Shown: in pieces, positions 1 through 9,751 of the stretch
Numbering within the stretch: position 1 is the first letter of the stretch
How the letters are laid out: each line of letters opens with the position of its first letter
Source: Roseiarcus sp963742305
GTDB taxonomy: Bacteria > Pseudomonadota > Alphaproteobacteria > Rhizobiales > Beijerinckiaceae
Reading direction: 5' to 3'
Length of the DNA stretch: 64,000 nt
NCBI GenBank assembly: GCA_963742305.1
Contig: CAVULN010000047.1
Location: 112,369 to 176,368 of the forward strand
Program-made: the position numbers and the translations under genes
Notes under the pieces: model-generated
Database searches by the model: none
Told to the model about the DNA's origin: nothing
The model's input: only the letters and a program-made list of their open reading frames with translations

Positions 1-2738
1 CATGACTTCTCGGATCGTCGGTCAGAAGCCCGACGAGTTGCTTGCGGTTCGGGGCCAGCATGTCGGGGCGCGCGAGCGAGCGTTTGCCGACGAAGTCCTT
101 CTTCGCCTTGCCGATCGCCCAGTCGAGGCCGAGATCGGCGAGCGTCACCGTGCCGTCGGTCTCCTGGCCGACGATCACATAGCCCTTCTCGGCGCGCATC
201 ACATGCATGGCCTCCGTGCCATAGACGCACCCGCCCTGCTTCTGGACCTCGCGCCACGCCGCCTCCCAGACGCCGCGACCATAGTGCGAGGGGACGTTGA
301 TCTCGTAGCCGAGTTCGCCGGTGAAGCTCACCCGCATGAGCCGCGCCGGGACGCCGCACGCGCGCCCCTCGCGCACGCTCATGTGCGGCATAGCGCCGTT
401 CGAGAGATCCACGCCGTCAAGAAGGGGCGCGATCGTCTCCCGCGCTTTCGGTCCCTGCGCCGAGATCGTCGCCCATTGCTCGGTCACTGAAGTGAGCCAG
501 ACCCTCAGATCGGTGAACTCGGTCTGCAGATAGTCCTCCATCTGCGCGAGCACGCGCGGCGCGCCGCCGGTGGTCGTCGTCACATGGAACCGGTCGGGCG
601 CGAGACGGGCGATCACCCCGTCGTCCATGAGGAAGCCGGCCTCGCTCAGCATGAGGCCATAGCGGCAGCGCCCGACCTCGAGCTTCTGGAAAGCGTTCAC
701 GTACATGCGCTCGAGGAACGCCGCGGCGTCGGGGCCGGCGACCTCGATCTTGCCGAGCGTGGAGCCGTCGAACAGGCCGACGGCGCCGCGGGTCGTGCGG
801 CACTCGCGCGCGACCGCCTCGCGCATCGTTTCGCGAGCTTGAGGGAAATACCAGGCGCGCTTCCACTGGCCGACATCCTCGAAGGCGGCGCCGTTCTCGG
901 CGGCCCACTCATGGATCGGCGTGCGGCGGACGGGGTCGAACATGTCTCCGCGCGCCGGGCCCGCAAAAGCGCCGAAAGTCACCGGCGTATAGGGCGGGCG
1001 GAAGGTGGTTAAGCCCACTTCGGGGATCGGCTTTCCGAGCGTGTCGGCGGCGAGGCCAAGCGCGTTCATGTTGGAGAGCTTGCCCTGGTCGGTCGCCATG
1101 CCGGTCGTGGTGTAGCGCTTGATGTGCTCGATCGAGCGCATGCCCTCCTGCACCGCGAGCGCGACATCCTTGGCGCAAACGTCGTTCTGGAAATCGACGA
1201 AGGCCTTCGCGCGGCGGTCGGCGCGGGGCGGCGGTCCGGCTCCCTCCCGCGCGGCGACAACGCCGCCGACGGTATAGGCGCGCGCGCTTCGCGCGGCGAA
1301 GCCCGCGGCGCCCGCCGCTGCGCGCCCCGCCGCGTCTCCTTCGGCGAGCGCGCCTGCCAGATCGAAGGTCGCGTTGCAGGCGCCGGCCGAGCGCTCGCGC
1401 TGCGCCGACGCTCCCGGCTTGAAAACCTGCATCGCCTCGTCGAACACGAGCTTGCCGCGCGATTGCGAGAAAAGATGAACCGAAGGCGTCCACCCGCCCG
1501 ACATCAGGAGCGCGTCGCAGGCCACGGTTCGCCTCGCGCCGGACACGTCCAACCGCACCGCCCTGACCCGAAGGCGCCCGTCGGCCCCGAGAAGCTTCGC
1601 GTCCGCCACGACCTCAATGCCCGCGGCGCGCGCGGCGTCCGGCAGCGGTCCGTTGGCTTCGGGGCGCAGATCGGCGATCAGCTCGACCTGGACGCCTGCC
1701 TTCTTAAGGTCGACCGCGGCGCGGTAGGCGCTGTCATGCGACGTCGCGACGACGACGCGCTCGCCGGCCGCGGCGCCATATTGGAGAGCATAGCGCCGCG
1801 CGGAATCGGCGAGCATGACGGCCGGCCGGTCGTTGTCGGGGAAGACGAGCGGACGCTCGATCGCGCCCGTCGCCAGCACCACTTCGCGCGCCCGCATCTG
1901 CCATAGGCGCTCGCGCGGCAGATCCGGGTCGGCGATCAGGTCGGGTTCGGCGAACGCGCTCGCTCAGCGCGACGAAGTTCTGCGCGTAATAGCCGAACGT
2001 CTGGGCGCGCGACATCAGCCGCACGTTGGGCGCCGACCTCAGCGCGGCGAGCGCGCCCTCGAGCCAGATCCGGGCGCTCGCGCCGTCAATCTCGGCCTCG
2101 GTCTCGGCGAGAAGCGAGCCGCCCGGCGCGGGGTTTTCGTCGCACAGGACGATCCGCGCGCCGCTTTCGCTCGCCGCCAGCGCCGCCGCGAGGCCCGCGG
2201 GCCCGGCGCCGACAATCAGAACGTCGCAATGGTCGAAGGTTCGCTGGTAACGGTCGGGATCCTTTTCGCGCGGCGGTTGGCCGAGGCCCGCGGCGCGGCG
2301 GATGAGAGGTTCGTAGACGCGCTTCCACGCCCAGCGCGGGCGCATGAAGGTCTTGTAGTAGAAGCCGGCGCCGAACAAAGGCGAGATGAGGTCGTTGACG
2401 GCGCCGAAATCGGACTTGAGCGACGGCCAGCGGTTCTGGCTGGAAGCGGCAAGCCCGTCGTAAAGCTCGATCTGGGTCGCCCGCAGGTTCGGGGTCACGC
2501 GGCCGGGCCCGCGCTCAAGGGTCACAAGCGCGTTCGGCTCCTCGGCGCCGGCGGTGAGGATTCCGCGCGGCCGGTGATATTTGAACGAGCGCCCGACGAG
2601 ATGAACGCCATTGGCGATGAGGGCCGAGGCGAGCGTGTCGCCGGCATAGCCCTGATAGAGGAGGCCGTCGAACGTAAAGGCGAGCGGACGCGAGCGATCG
2701 ACGAGCCCAAGCCCGTGCAAACGAAACGGCTGGCTCAT
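1..2738 (-). CDS. soxA: Sarcosine oxidase alpha subunit (partial, one frameshift)
   Basis: Large subunit of heterotetrameric sarcosine oxidase, which oxidatively demethylates sarcosine to glycine and passes the one-carbon unit to tetrahydrofolate. The ATG at 2738 begins MSQPFRLHGLGLVDRSRP. An N-terminal ferredoxin-like domain carries FKYHRPRGI, followed by a dinucleotide-binding GAGPAGLAAAL motif near residue 175. The frame breaks near 1955: removing one G lets the protein continue through a VVLATGAIERPLVF segment and then a C-terminal aminomethyltransferase (GcvT-like) domain, open to the window edge. About 910 of the usual ~1000 residues are present. It is the last gene of soxB-cupin-soxD-soxA visible here; soxG would lie off the left edge. 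Family assignment is firm. Whether the frameshift is real is unknown, but the intact downstream domain suggests a sequence error. Confidence 0.9.
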
Positions 2739-3041
2739 GGCGCTGGGTCCGGTTCGCCCGGCCGCGAGGTCCGGCCGCGGCTCGCCCGCCTTGTAGGTCG
2801 CGAGAATCCTGTCGCTCACCGTATCGCGCAGGCAATTGAAGAAGCGCCCGCAGCCGTGGGCATGGCGCCAGCGCTCGGCGATGACGCCCTTCGGGTTCGA
2901 GCGGAAATAGAGGAAGTCCGCCCATGCCTCGTCGGTGAGGGCGCCCGGATCGGGGGCCCGCGCGATATGCGCTTCGCCCCCGTAGGCGAACTCGATCTCC
3001 GGGCGCGCCATGCCGCAATAGGGGCAATCGATCAAAAGCAT
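2739..3041 (-). CDS. soxD: Sarcosine oxidase delta subunit, read in frame into soxA
   Basis: Small zinc-binding subunit of heterotetrameric sarcosine oxidase, about 101 residues. It begins MLLIDCPYCGMARPEIEF; C6, C9 and a later HGC motif near residues 61-63 match the family zinc site, and FLYFRSNPKG is a family signature. It starts four bases after the cupin stop. No stop codon separates it from soxA: GRTGPSA runs directly into MSQPF, so the sequence as given encodes a SoxD-SoxA fusion. In relatives soxD normally ends in an overlapping ATGA at the soxA start, and a one-base indel would restore that here. Independent genes are therefore more likely than a true fusion. Confidence 0.85.
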
Positions 3042-3045
3042 CGGC

Positions 3046-3399
3046 TCAGATCTTCACCTTGGTCGCCGCGGTTGCGGAATCGCCGGTGTTTGGCGTGCCT
3101 GCGGGCTCGATCAGCAGAAGTTCCGTTTCCTCGTCCGCGACCGGACAGTGCTCGACGCCGCGCGGCACGACATAGAGTTCGCCCGGTCCAAGCGTCACGT
3201 CGCCATCGCGCATCTCGATTCTCAGGCGGCCGCGCAACACGAGAAAGAGATCATCCGTGTCGGGATGAGAATGCCAGACGAAGCGGCCCTGGACCTTGAC
3301 CACCATCACGTCATGGCCGTTGAAAGCCGCGACGACTTTCGGCGACCATCGCTCGGAGAACAGCGCAAGCTTCGCGGCGAGATTGACGGCTTCGACCAT
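3046..3399 (-). CDS. Small cupin-domain protein inside the sarcosine oxidase operon
   Basis: A single-domain cupin of 117 residues if started at ATG 3399; a TTG at 3411 overlapping the soxB stop would add four residues. The metal-site pattern is visible as WHSHPDTDDLFLVLRGRL (cupin motif 1) and GELYVVPRGVEHCP (motif 2), fitting a mononuclear metal beta-barrel. The opening resembles cupins that start VNLAEKFALFSDHWSPK. Its overlap with soxB and four-base gap to soxD put it in the same transcript. The substrate is unknown. A role in handling a sarcosine, betaine or one-carbon intermediate is inferred only from position. Cupins are not part of the standard soxBDAG operon. Confidence 0.8.
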   Translation of the reverse strand: MVEAVNLAAKLALFSERWSPKVVAAFNGHDVMVVKVQGRFVWHSHPDTDDLFLVLRGRLRIEMRDGDVTLGPGELYVVPRGVEHCPVADEETELLLIEPAGTPNTGDSATAATKVKI

Positions 3400-3407
3400 A
3401 GGCGCGC

Positions 3408-4659
3408 TCAATGCGCGACCGCCGCCGCGGCGGCTTCATCGATCAGCCGGCCCGAGCGGAAGCGGTCAAGGGTGAACGGCGCGGCGATCGGATGCGGCTC
3501 TCCTCGCGCGATCGTGTGCGCGAACACATGGCCAGAGCCCGGCGTCGCCTTGAAGCCGCCGGTGCCCCAGCCGCAATTGACATAGAGGCCCGGAACCGGG
3601 GTCAAGCCGATGATCGGCGAACGGTCGGGCGTGACATCGACGATTCCGCCCCAGTTGCGCAGCATGCGCATGCGGCGCACGGTGGGGAAAAGCTCGCAGA
3701 TCGCCTCGAGCGTGTGATTGGCGACATGCAGCCCGCCCATCTGCGAATACGACGTATAGGCGTCGGTGCCGGCCCCGATGACCAGCTCCCCCTTGTCCGA
3801 TTGCGACATATAGGCGTGGATGGTGTTCGACATGACGACGCACGGCATCATTGGTTTGACCGGCTCGCTGACCAGCGCCTGCAGGGGATAGCTCTCGAGC
3901 GGCATCCGGACGCCCGCCATGGCCATCACCACCGACGTGTGGCCGGCCGCGACGACGCCGATCTTGCTTCGCCGCGATCGGCCCTCGCGTCGTCTCGACG
4001 CCTGAGACGGCGCCGGACGCGTCGCGCCTGATCGCGGTCGCCTCGCAATTCTGGATGATGTCGACGCCGCGCGCCGAAGCCGCGCGCGCGTAGCCCCAGG
4101 CGACCGCGTCGTGCCGCGCCACTCCGCCTCGCCGCTGCAGCGCGGCGCCCGCCACCGGATAGCGGATGTCGCGGGCGATATTGAGGATCGGGCAGAAGGC
4201 CTTGGCCTCCTCCGGCGTCAGCCATTCGTTGTCGACGCCGGCCAGGCGGTTGGCGTGCACGTGCCGCTTTCCGACCTGCACGTCATGCGTATTGTGCGCC
4301 AGCATCATCACGCCGCGCGGCGAATACATGACATTGTAGTTGAGCTCCTGCGACAGGCCCTCCCACAGCTTCAGCGCGTGATCGTAGAGCGCGGCCGATT
4401 CCTCCCAGAGGTAATTGGAGCGGATGATCGTGGTGTTGCGTCCGGTGTTGCCGCCGCCGAGCCAGCCCTTCTCCAGCACCGCGATATTGCGGAGGCCGTG
4501 CTCCCTGGCGAGGTAATAGGCGGTTGCAAGCCCATGCCCGCCCGCGCCAATGATGACGACGTCATAAGCCGCCTTGGGCTCGGGGTCGCGCCACTGCTCC
4601 GGCCAGCCGGCGTTGTGCGCGAGCGCCTGCAGCGCCACATTGACAAACGAAAACCGCAC
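3408..4659 (-). CDS. soxB: Sarcosine oxidase beta subunit (one frameshift)
   Basis: FAD-containing catalytic subunit of heterotetrameric sarcosine oxidase, about 416 residues. A GTG start at 4659 gives MRFSFVNVALQ. The FAD-binding motif is VVIIGAGGHGLATAYYLA near residues 33-50, followed by LEKGWLGGGNTGRNTTIIRSNY, the segment where the covalent-flavin histidine/glycine signature normally lies. The frame breaks near 3966: dropping one C restores KIGVVAAGHTSVVMAMAGVR and the C-terminal part ending GWGTGGFKATPGSGHVFAHTIA. It is the first gene of the operon, and its stop codon overlaps the alternative cupin start. The complete reconstructed protein argues for a sequence error over a dead gene. 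Confidence 0.9.
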
Positions 4660-4794
4660 TTAAGCGCGCCTCAAGAATAAGTCCCGGGCCGGACGATTGC
4701 CCGCTTCCGCTCGGATTTGCGAGAACAATTTCTGGGCGGCGGCGAAACTTTGTTGCGGCCGCCGGCTATCCGGGCGATGGCGTACGGCGCGCGG

Positions 4795-5145
4795 CTAGCG
4801 GGCGCAGCCCACGAGATCCTTCTCCTCGATCGCGAACACCTTGCCCGCTTCGATCTTCACGCCCTTCGCCATGCACGAGCGCCCGTCGGCGAGCTTGAGC
4901 CGCGCGTCGTAGACGCCAGCCGCGACGCCCAGGACCTTTACCCGCTCGTCATGATCGACCGTGCCGTCGGGATCGTTCTTGGTCTGGTTGGGGCCGAACT
5001 CGGACGTGCCCGCGGGCGCGAGCTCGAGCGATTTCACGGTCGACGACGTCAGGTTCCAGAAGCGCGTGTCCTTCGCGGCTGCGGGTTGCGCAAGCAGCAT
5101 CGCCGCAAAGCAAAACCCGCCTAGAGGAATTGGGCGCCCTATCAT
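4795..5145 (-). CDS. Secreted hypothetical protein
   Basis: About 116 residues from ATG 5145 (MIGRPIPLGGFCFAAMLLAQPAAAKD). The first ~24 residues look like a Sec signal peptide with AAA-K cleavage, so the mature protein is probably periplasmic. The mature part contains RFWNLTSSTVKSLELAPAGT and a GRSCMAKGVKIEAGKVF region with two cysteines that could form a disulfide. I recognise the general type from Hyphomicrobiales genomes but know no function. An upstream ATG at 5187 would place extra residues before the signal peptide and is less likely. It is transcribed like its neighbours but separated from both by more than 100 bases, so operon membership is doubtful. Confidence 0.65.
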   Translation of the reverse strand: MIGRPIPLGGFCFAAMLLAQPAAAKDTRFWNLTSSTVKSLELAPAGTSEFGPNQTKNDPDGTVDHDERVKVLGVAAGVYDARLKLADGRSCMAKGVKIEAGKVFAIEEKDLVGCAR

Positions 5146-5317
5146 CCCTGCCGTCCCTCCGTCGCCTGGCGCGGGCTGCGCGCCCAACCTCGATTCTGGA
5201 CGATCATGGCGCCCCGTCCGCGCCGAGACAATGAGCGCGCTCGCCAGAGCGCCGGGCTCGGGGCGAATTCGCGCACAAGTTGAATCTGGGGGGCGCCGCC
5301 GACCCGGAGAGCCGGCC

Positions 5318-7111
5318 CTACTTCACCGCCTCCGCCGTCGGCTCGGCGACATGAGCGCGGGCGTGCTTATGCTCCTCGATGCGCTTCGCCTTCGCGCCCG
5401 CTTGCCGGGCAGCCTCGGAGAGCTGGTACATTTCCTGATGGTCGAAGTCATCGGCTGTCCGCAGCGCTTCGTCGGTGTAATTCTTGGCGTTCGGATCGCG
5501 TTCGAGCCGGCGCGTCCAGAAGTGGATTTTGGCGAACATTCCCACGATCCGGGCATAGGTGACGACCTGCCCGCCCCAGTGACGCGTATAGAAGAGAAGC
5601 GGATTCTCGAGCGGCAGCCCAGGCCGGCGGTCGCGGCGGTAGCGCCGTCGGATGATGCCGCTCTCGAGCGGATAGATGTTGTAGAAGTGGAAGCTCGCCC
5701 AGAACCAGGTGAGCAGATAGGCGACGGTGTCCGGTCGCGGTCCGCCCGCGACCGCCCGGCGGATCACCGTCTTGATGTGGTCCTCGGTGAAATAGGTCCG
5801 CCACGCGAGGCGATAGGCCTCCTGCCATTCCTCCCGCGTCATGCGGGGATGGTCGGTCGTGACGTGCTCGAGATCGAACTTGTTCAGGTCCGGGTCGATA
5901 TCGACGCCCTTCGCCACCGCCTTGGCGTGATCCTCGCTGCCGGGCAGCGGCGTCAGGATCGAGAATTCGAGGATGTCTAGCGGCAGCTCGCGCTGGATGA
6001 TCTGGATGCGCTTGACCAGCGATTCCTGCGTGTCGTTGGGGAAGCCGATGATATAGCCGCAATAGGTGATGACGCGATGCTTGCGCCATTCGAGCAGAAG
6101 CTCGCGATAGTCGGAGATGTGGTTCTGCTTCTTCTTCGCCGAGGCCAGATTGTCGGGGTCGATGTTCTCAAGCCCGATGAACACCCGCTTGACGCCGGCC
6201 GCCACCGCCTTCTCGATGAAACGGGGAATCTTGTGGCAGGCGGTGTCGACCTGAATGATGAAGCGCGAGTGGATGCCCTGCTGGCGCAACTCGATCAGCC
6301 GGTCGAAGATCGATTCCCAGTTGCGGTTGCGGGCGAGATTGTCGTCGGTGATAAAGAAGTAGCGGACGCCGTTGGCGACATTGATCCGCACCAGCTGCTC
6401 GATGTCGTCGGCGGTGCGATAGCGCGACTTGCGGCCCTGCACGTTGATGATGGTGCAGAACGAGCACAGGAACGGACAGCCGCGCCCGGCGTCGAAGCTC
6501 GAGATCATGCCGAGCGTACGGCCCACGCGCTCGGGGGGCATGTAGGGTCCGGTCGCGCCCTCGAGCCCCGGCAGGTCATGGAGGTAATTGTAGATCGGCT
6601 TGAGCGCGCCCGCCGCGGCGTCGCGCAGCACTTCGTCGAACCGCCCCTCCGCTTCGCCAGCGTAGAGCGAAACGCCAAGGTCGAGCGCTGCTTTGAGCGA
6701 ATCAGGCGTCTCCGGCAGCATCGAGAGGCAGCCGGAAACATGGAATCCGCCGATGCAGACCTGAACGCCCGCCGCTCTCAAGGTGCGCGCGCAATCCATC
6801 GCTCGCGGGAACTGGTTCGACTGGACGCCGACGAAACCGACCATGCCAAAGCCGCCATTGCCCTGAATCTGGCGGGCGATGCGGTCTAGCCGGATGCGCG
6901 TGTTGGTTTCGTCGATGGGGAAGATCTCGATGTCCACGTCCTCGCCAAGGACTTGATCTTCCATGCATTTCTGCGCGATGCCGAACAGGCAGGCGAGCGA
7001 ATTGGAGGGCAGGGCGGACTTCCACCACTGGATGACGTAGCCCTCGTCGTCGTAGTGGGAGCACTTGACAAGGAAAAGCAGAAATCGTCGGCGCGCTACG
7101 CTATCCGGCAT
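5318..7111 (-). CDS. B12-binding-like radical SAM protein
   Basis: A 597-residue protein. Residues ~1-180 form a Rossmann-type region like the cobalamin-binding domain of B12-dependent radical SAM enzymes (GFVGVQSNQFPRAMDCARTL, then VCIGGFHVSG). The radical SAM core follows, with its 4Fe-4S ligands in CPFLCSFC (C212, C216, C219) and an Elp3/MiaB-like TIM-barrel region including FIGLENIDPDNL and YIIGFPNDTQESL. The C-terminal ~150 residues are family-specific and rich in aromatic and basic residues. It probably uses S-adenosylmethionine for methylation or rearrangement, but no substrate can be named. Hopanoid (Hpn) and bacteriochlorophyll radical SAM enzymes share the layout. Whether cobalamin is bound is uncertain because I did not find a clear DxHxxG motif. 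Confidence 0.85.
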   Translation of the reverse strand: MPDSVARRRFLLFLVKCSHYDDEGYVIQWWKSALPSNSLACLFGIAQKCMEDQVLGEDVDIEIFPIDETNTRIRLDRIARQIQGNGGFGMVGFVGVQSNQFPRAMDCARTLRAAGVQVCIGGFHVSGCLSMLPETPDSLKAALDLGVSLYAGEAEGRFDEVLRDAAAGALKPIYNYLHDLPGLEGATGPYMPPERVGRTLGMISSFDAGRGCPFLCSFCTIINVQGRKSRYRTADDIEQLVRINVANGVRYFFITDDNLARNRNWESIFDRLIELRQQGIHSRFIIQVDTACHKIPRFIEKAVAAGVKRVFIGLENIDPDNLASAKKKQNHISDYRELLLEWRKHRVITYCGYIIGFPNDTQESLVKRIQIIQRELPLDILEFSILTPLPGSEDHAKAVAKGVDIDPDLNKFDLEHVTTDHPRMTREEWQEAYRLAWRTYFTEDHIKTVIRRAVAGGPRPDTVAYLLTWFWASFHFYNIYPLESGIIRRRYRRDRRPGLPLENPLLFYTRHWGGQVVTYARIVGMFAKIHFWTRRLERDPNAKNYTDEALRTADDFDHQEMYQLSEAARQAGAKAKRIEEHKHARAHVAEPTAEAVK

Positions 7112-7240
7112 CCTGGCTCCCCGCGATGTTTTGACCCGCCCGATTCTTGCCCCGCATTCGCCGCATCCGGCGGCGCCGAGCGTTACCAGCCTTTGGCCGA
7201 AACCACAATCGCCGCTTCGGCTTGAATCTGCAGTCTTCGC

Positions 7241-8053
7241 TCAGCGCGAGACGGTCACCCGCAAGTAAGTCGCCGGAATTAGTGTCGCGTCCGCGTCCCG
7301 GCTCTGGTTGTGGCTGTTGAAGAGATTGTCCAATTCCCGCTTCAGATCGCCGGCGCGGCCGTTCTTCTCGGCCGCCTCGAAGGCGTTCATCGTTGGCCCA
7401 TAGTATTTTCTGAAGGCGTCGACCAGTTCCGACGCCGGCGAGGGAAAGCGAAACGTATAGGCCTCCCTGACGAACGCGATCCGGTCGGCTGGGACGCCGG
7501 CGGCGCCAAACCGCTCGATCACCTGACTTTCGACGCCCCAGGTCATGGGGCTGACGAACCCCTCGGGCGGAGGAGGAGAATAGGCGGAGCTGATTTTCAG
7601 GATTTGCGCCACCAGCGTCGGGTCGTTGGGAATCCAGTTCCCCATCACGATCCGCCCGCCGGGCCGGGTCACCCGCGCCATTTCCCTGGCGACGTCGAAC
7701 GGCTTCGGCGCGAACATCGCCCCGAAAATGCTCACCACGAGATCGAAGCTCGCGTCGTCGAGATCTCCAAGACTGGCGGCGTCGCCTTCCTGAAACCGGC
7801 AGTTCGTCAGCCCCGCTTCCTTCGCGCGCCGGTTGCCCGCCTCGACGAGGTTTGCGGCGATGTCGATTCCGAGCACGTCGGCGCCAAGACGGGCTTCCGG
7901 CAACGCCGTCGTTCCATCGCCGCAGCCGAGATCGAGGACCTTCATGCCCTTCGTGACGCCGAGTTTCCCGACAAGCTCCTCCCCGCTTTCCCTCATGCTG
8001 GCAGCAATGCGAGTGAAGTCGCCCTTTTCCCAGAGCGCCTTGTTCGGATTCAT
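7241..8053 (-). CDS. Class I SAM-dependent methyltransferase
   Basis: A 270-residue UbiE/COQ5-type methyltransferase. The SAM-binding glycine motif is VLDLGCGDGTTALPEARLGA near residues 39-58, with VLGIDIAANLVEAG as the acidic motif II and FDLVVSIFGAMFAPKPFDVA as motif IV. The C-terminal cap (about residues 160-270) has SAYSPPPPEGFVSPMTWG and probably sets substrate specificity. The substrate is unknown; small-molecule methylation is most likely. It stands alone, 129 bases before the radical SAM gene on the same strand, so the two may be co-transcribed, but nothing else links them. Confidence 0.85.
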   Translation of the reverse strand: MNPNKALWEKGDFTRIAASMRESGEELVGKLGVTKGMKVLDLGCGDGTTALPEARLGADVLGIDIAANLVEAGNRRAKEAGLTNCRFQEGDAASLGDLDDASFDLVVSIFGAMFAPKPFDVAREMARVTRPGGRIVMGNWIPNDPTLVAQILKISSAYSPPPPEGFVSPMTWGVESQVIERFGAAGVPADRIAFVREAYTFRFPSPASELVDAFRKYYGPTMNAFEAAEKNGRAGDLKRELDNLFNSHNQSRDADATLIPATYLRVTVSR

Positions 8054-8158
8054 GAGCTTTCCTCCATGGGCCGTTTCTAACTGAGACGCCGGTCCGCCGC
8101 TCTGGGTAGAATTACGAACTTGACGATTTTTTCCGCCGGTCCGCGCCGTCCCGGCGTC

Positions 8159-9619
8159 TCAAGCGTCGATCCGCTTGATGAACCAGTTGAGGATTCGCGC
8201 CCAGATCTCGTCCTTGCCGACGAGGTCCTCGACCCCGTGTTCGAGGTTCGGGTTGTCGTTGACCTCGATGACGACGATCGAGCCGTCGGTCTCCTTGATG
8301 TCGACCCCATAGAGGCCGGGGCCGACCGCGCGCGCGGCCTTGAGGCCGATGTCGATGACCCTCGGCGGCGCGTCGGCGATGGAGAGCGTCTTCGAGCCGC
8401 CCTCCCGCGCCCCGTTCGGCCCGTGCTTGATGATCTGCCAGTGGCCGCGCGCCATCTGGTACTGGCAGACGAACAGCGGCTCGCCGTCGAGCACCCCGAC
8501 CCGCCAGTCGAACTTGGTCGGCATGAATTTCTGCGCCAGGAGGAGGTCGGTGTCCTCGAACAGCCTGTCGGACAGCGTCTTCAACTCCTCGACGGTCTCG
8601 ACCTTATGCACGCCGCGCGAAAACGAGCCGTCGGGGATCTTGATCACCATTGGCCATCCGAGCAGGCGTTCGGCCTTGAGAAGGTCGTCGTCGTCGGCGA
8701 GCATCACCGTCGGCGGAACGGGCACGTCGTGCGCCTCCAGAAGCTCGTGCAGGTAGACCTTGTTCGTGCAGCGGATCATCGCCTGCGGATCGTCGATGAC
8801 GGGCATGCCTTCGGTTCGCGCCCGCCTTGCGAAGCGATAGGTGAAATTGTCGATCGAGGTCGTCGCGCGGATGAACAGGCCATCGAATTCGGCGAGTTCC
8901 GCAAGCTGCTTGCGGGTAATGAGTTCGACCTCGACCGAGTGCTTTTCGGCGATCCGCTGGAAATGCCGGAGGGTCTCGACGGAGGACGGCGGCAGCGCCT
9001 CGTGCGGATCGTGCAGGACGGCCAGCGAATAACGGGGGATCGGGCGCCCGCGCGGGTTGCGCCATTCGCGCTGGGTGTGGCGGTGAAGGCTCGAGCGGAA
9101 GAACTCCGCCTCGTCCGGCCCAAGCTTGGCCAGCGGACGGGCGCGCAGCCGCTCGATCTTCCAATATTTGCCCGGCGTGATGGTGACTTCAATCGCAGGA
9201 CAGCGGTGCCAGTCGAACAGGAGCCGGCCAAAAGCCTCGAACCGCGGGTCCTGCACGTAGCCGAAGCAGAACAGAAGGTCGAAGGTCGTATCCTCGCTCG
9301 CCTGCGCCTTGGCCGCCGCCGCTGTCAGCGCCTCCTGCAGCTCCGGCAGCGACTGCTCGTAGAGTTTCAGTTCGCGCAAATCGAGCATCGTCTCGACGGT
9401 CGGGATCACCCGATGCCCGCGCGCCTCGGCGAGCAGGGAGGCGTAATAGCCCTTGGACTGATAGTTGTACGAGCGCGACAGATTGACGATCTTCGGCCGC
9501 CCGAGAGCGGCGAACAGTTTCGGGCGGGCCAGATAGTCGCCGGTGGTGATGACCTTGTGCGGCGTCTCGGCGTTGGGAAAGTCGCGCGCCTGATCGACCA
9601 GGATGACCCAGCCGGTCAT
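8159..9619 (-). CDS. RimK-family ATP-grasp ligase with RLAN-type N-terminal domain
   Basis: A 486-residue protein. Residues ~1-190 look like the RimK-like N-terminal domain that precedes the ATP-grasp fold in this family. The ATP-grasp domain is visible as IDDPQAMIRCTNKVYLHELL, GWPMVIKIPDGSFSRGV (ATP lysine region near residue 330) and VVIEVNDNPNLEHGVED (metal-binding Asn/Glu). Relatives of RimK add glutamate or other amino acids to peptide or protein ends. Members with this N-terminal domain are widespread in proteobacteria and, as far as I know, lack an established substrate. It follows a GNAT gene and ligA on the same strand. A GNAT plus ATP-grasp pair could modify and ligate amino acids, but that is inference. 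Confidence 0.85.
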   Translation of the reverse strand: MTGWVILVDQARDFPNAETPHKVITTGDYLARPKLFAALGRPKIVNLSRSYNYQSKGYYASLLAEARGHRVIPTVETMLDLRELKLYEQSLPELQEALTAAAAKAQASEDTTFDLLFCFGYVQDPRFEAFGRLLFDWHRCPAIEVTITPGKYWKIERLRARPLAKLGPDEAEFFRSSLHRHTQREWRNPRGRPIPRYSLAVLHDPHEALPPSSVETLRHFQRIAEKHSVEVELITRKQLAELAEFDGLFIRATTSIDNFTYRFARRARTEGMPVIDDPQAMIRCTNKVYLHELLEAHDVPVPPTVMLADDDDLLKAERLLGWPMVIKIPDGSFSRGVHKVETVEELKTLSDRLFEDTDLLLAQKFMPTKFDWRVGVLDGEPLFVCQYQMARGHWQIIKHGPNGAREGGSKTLSIADAPPRVIDIGLKAARAVGPGLYGVDIKETDGSIVVIEVNDNPNLEHGVEDLVGKDEIWARILNWFIKRIDA

Positions 9620-9751
9620 GGCGCGAGCCGCCCGGCCCGTGCGGAAGATCGCGACAGCTTTGCCATGATGACGGCGGGAAGTCCTGAAGTTCGACGCGAA
9701 GGGGGTTCGACGATCACCGGCGCGACTCAGCTCCGCGCTTCTCCGAATCCC

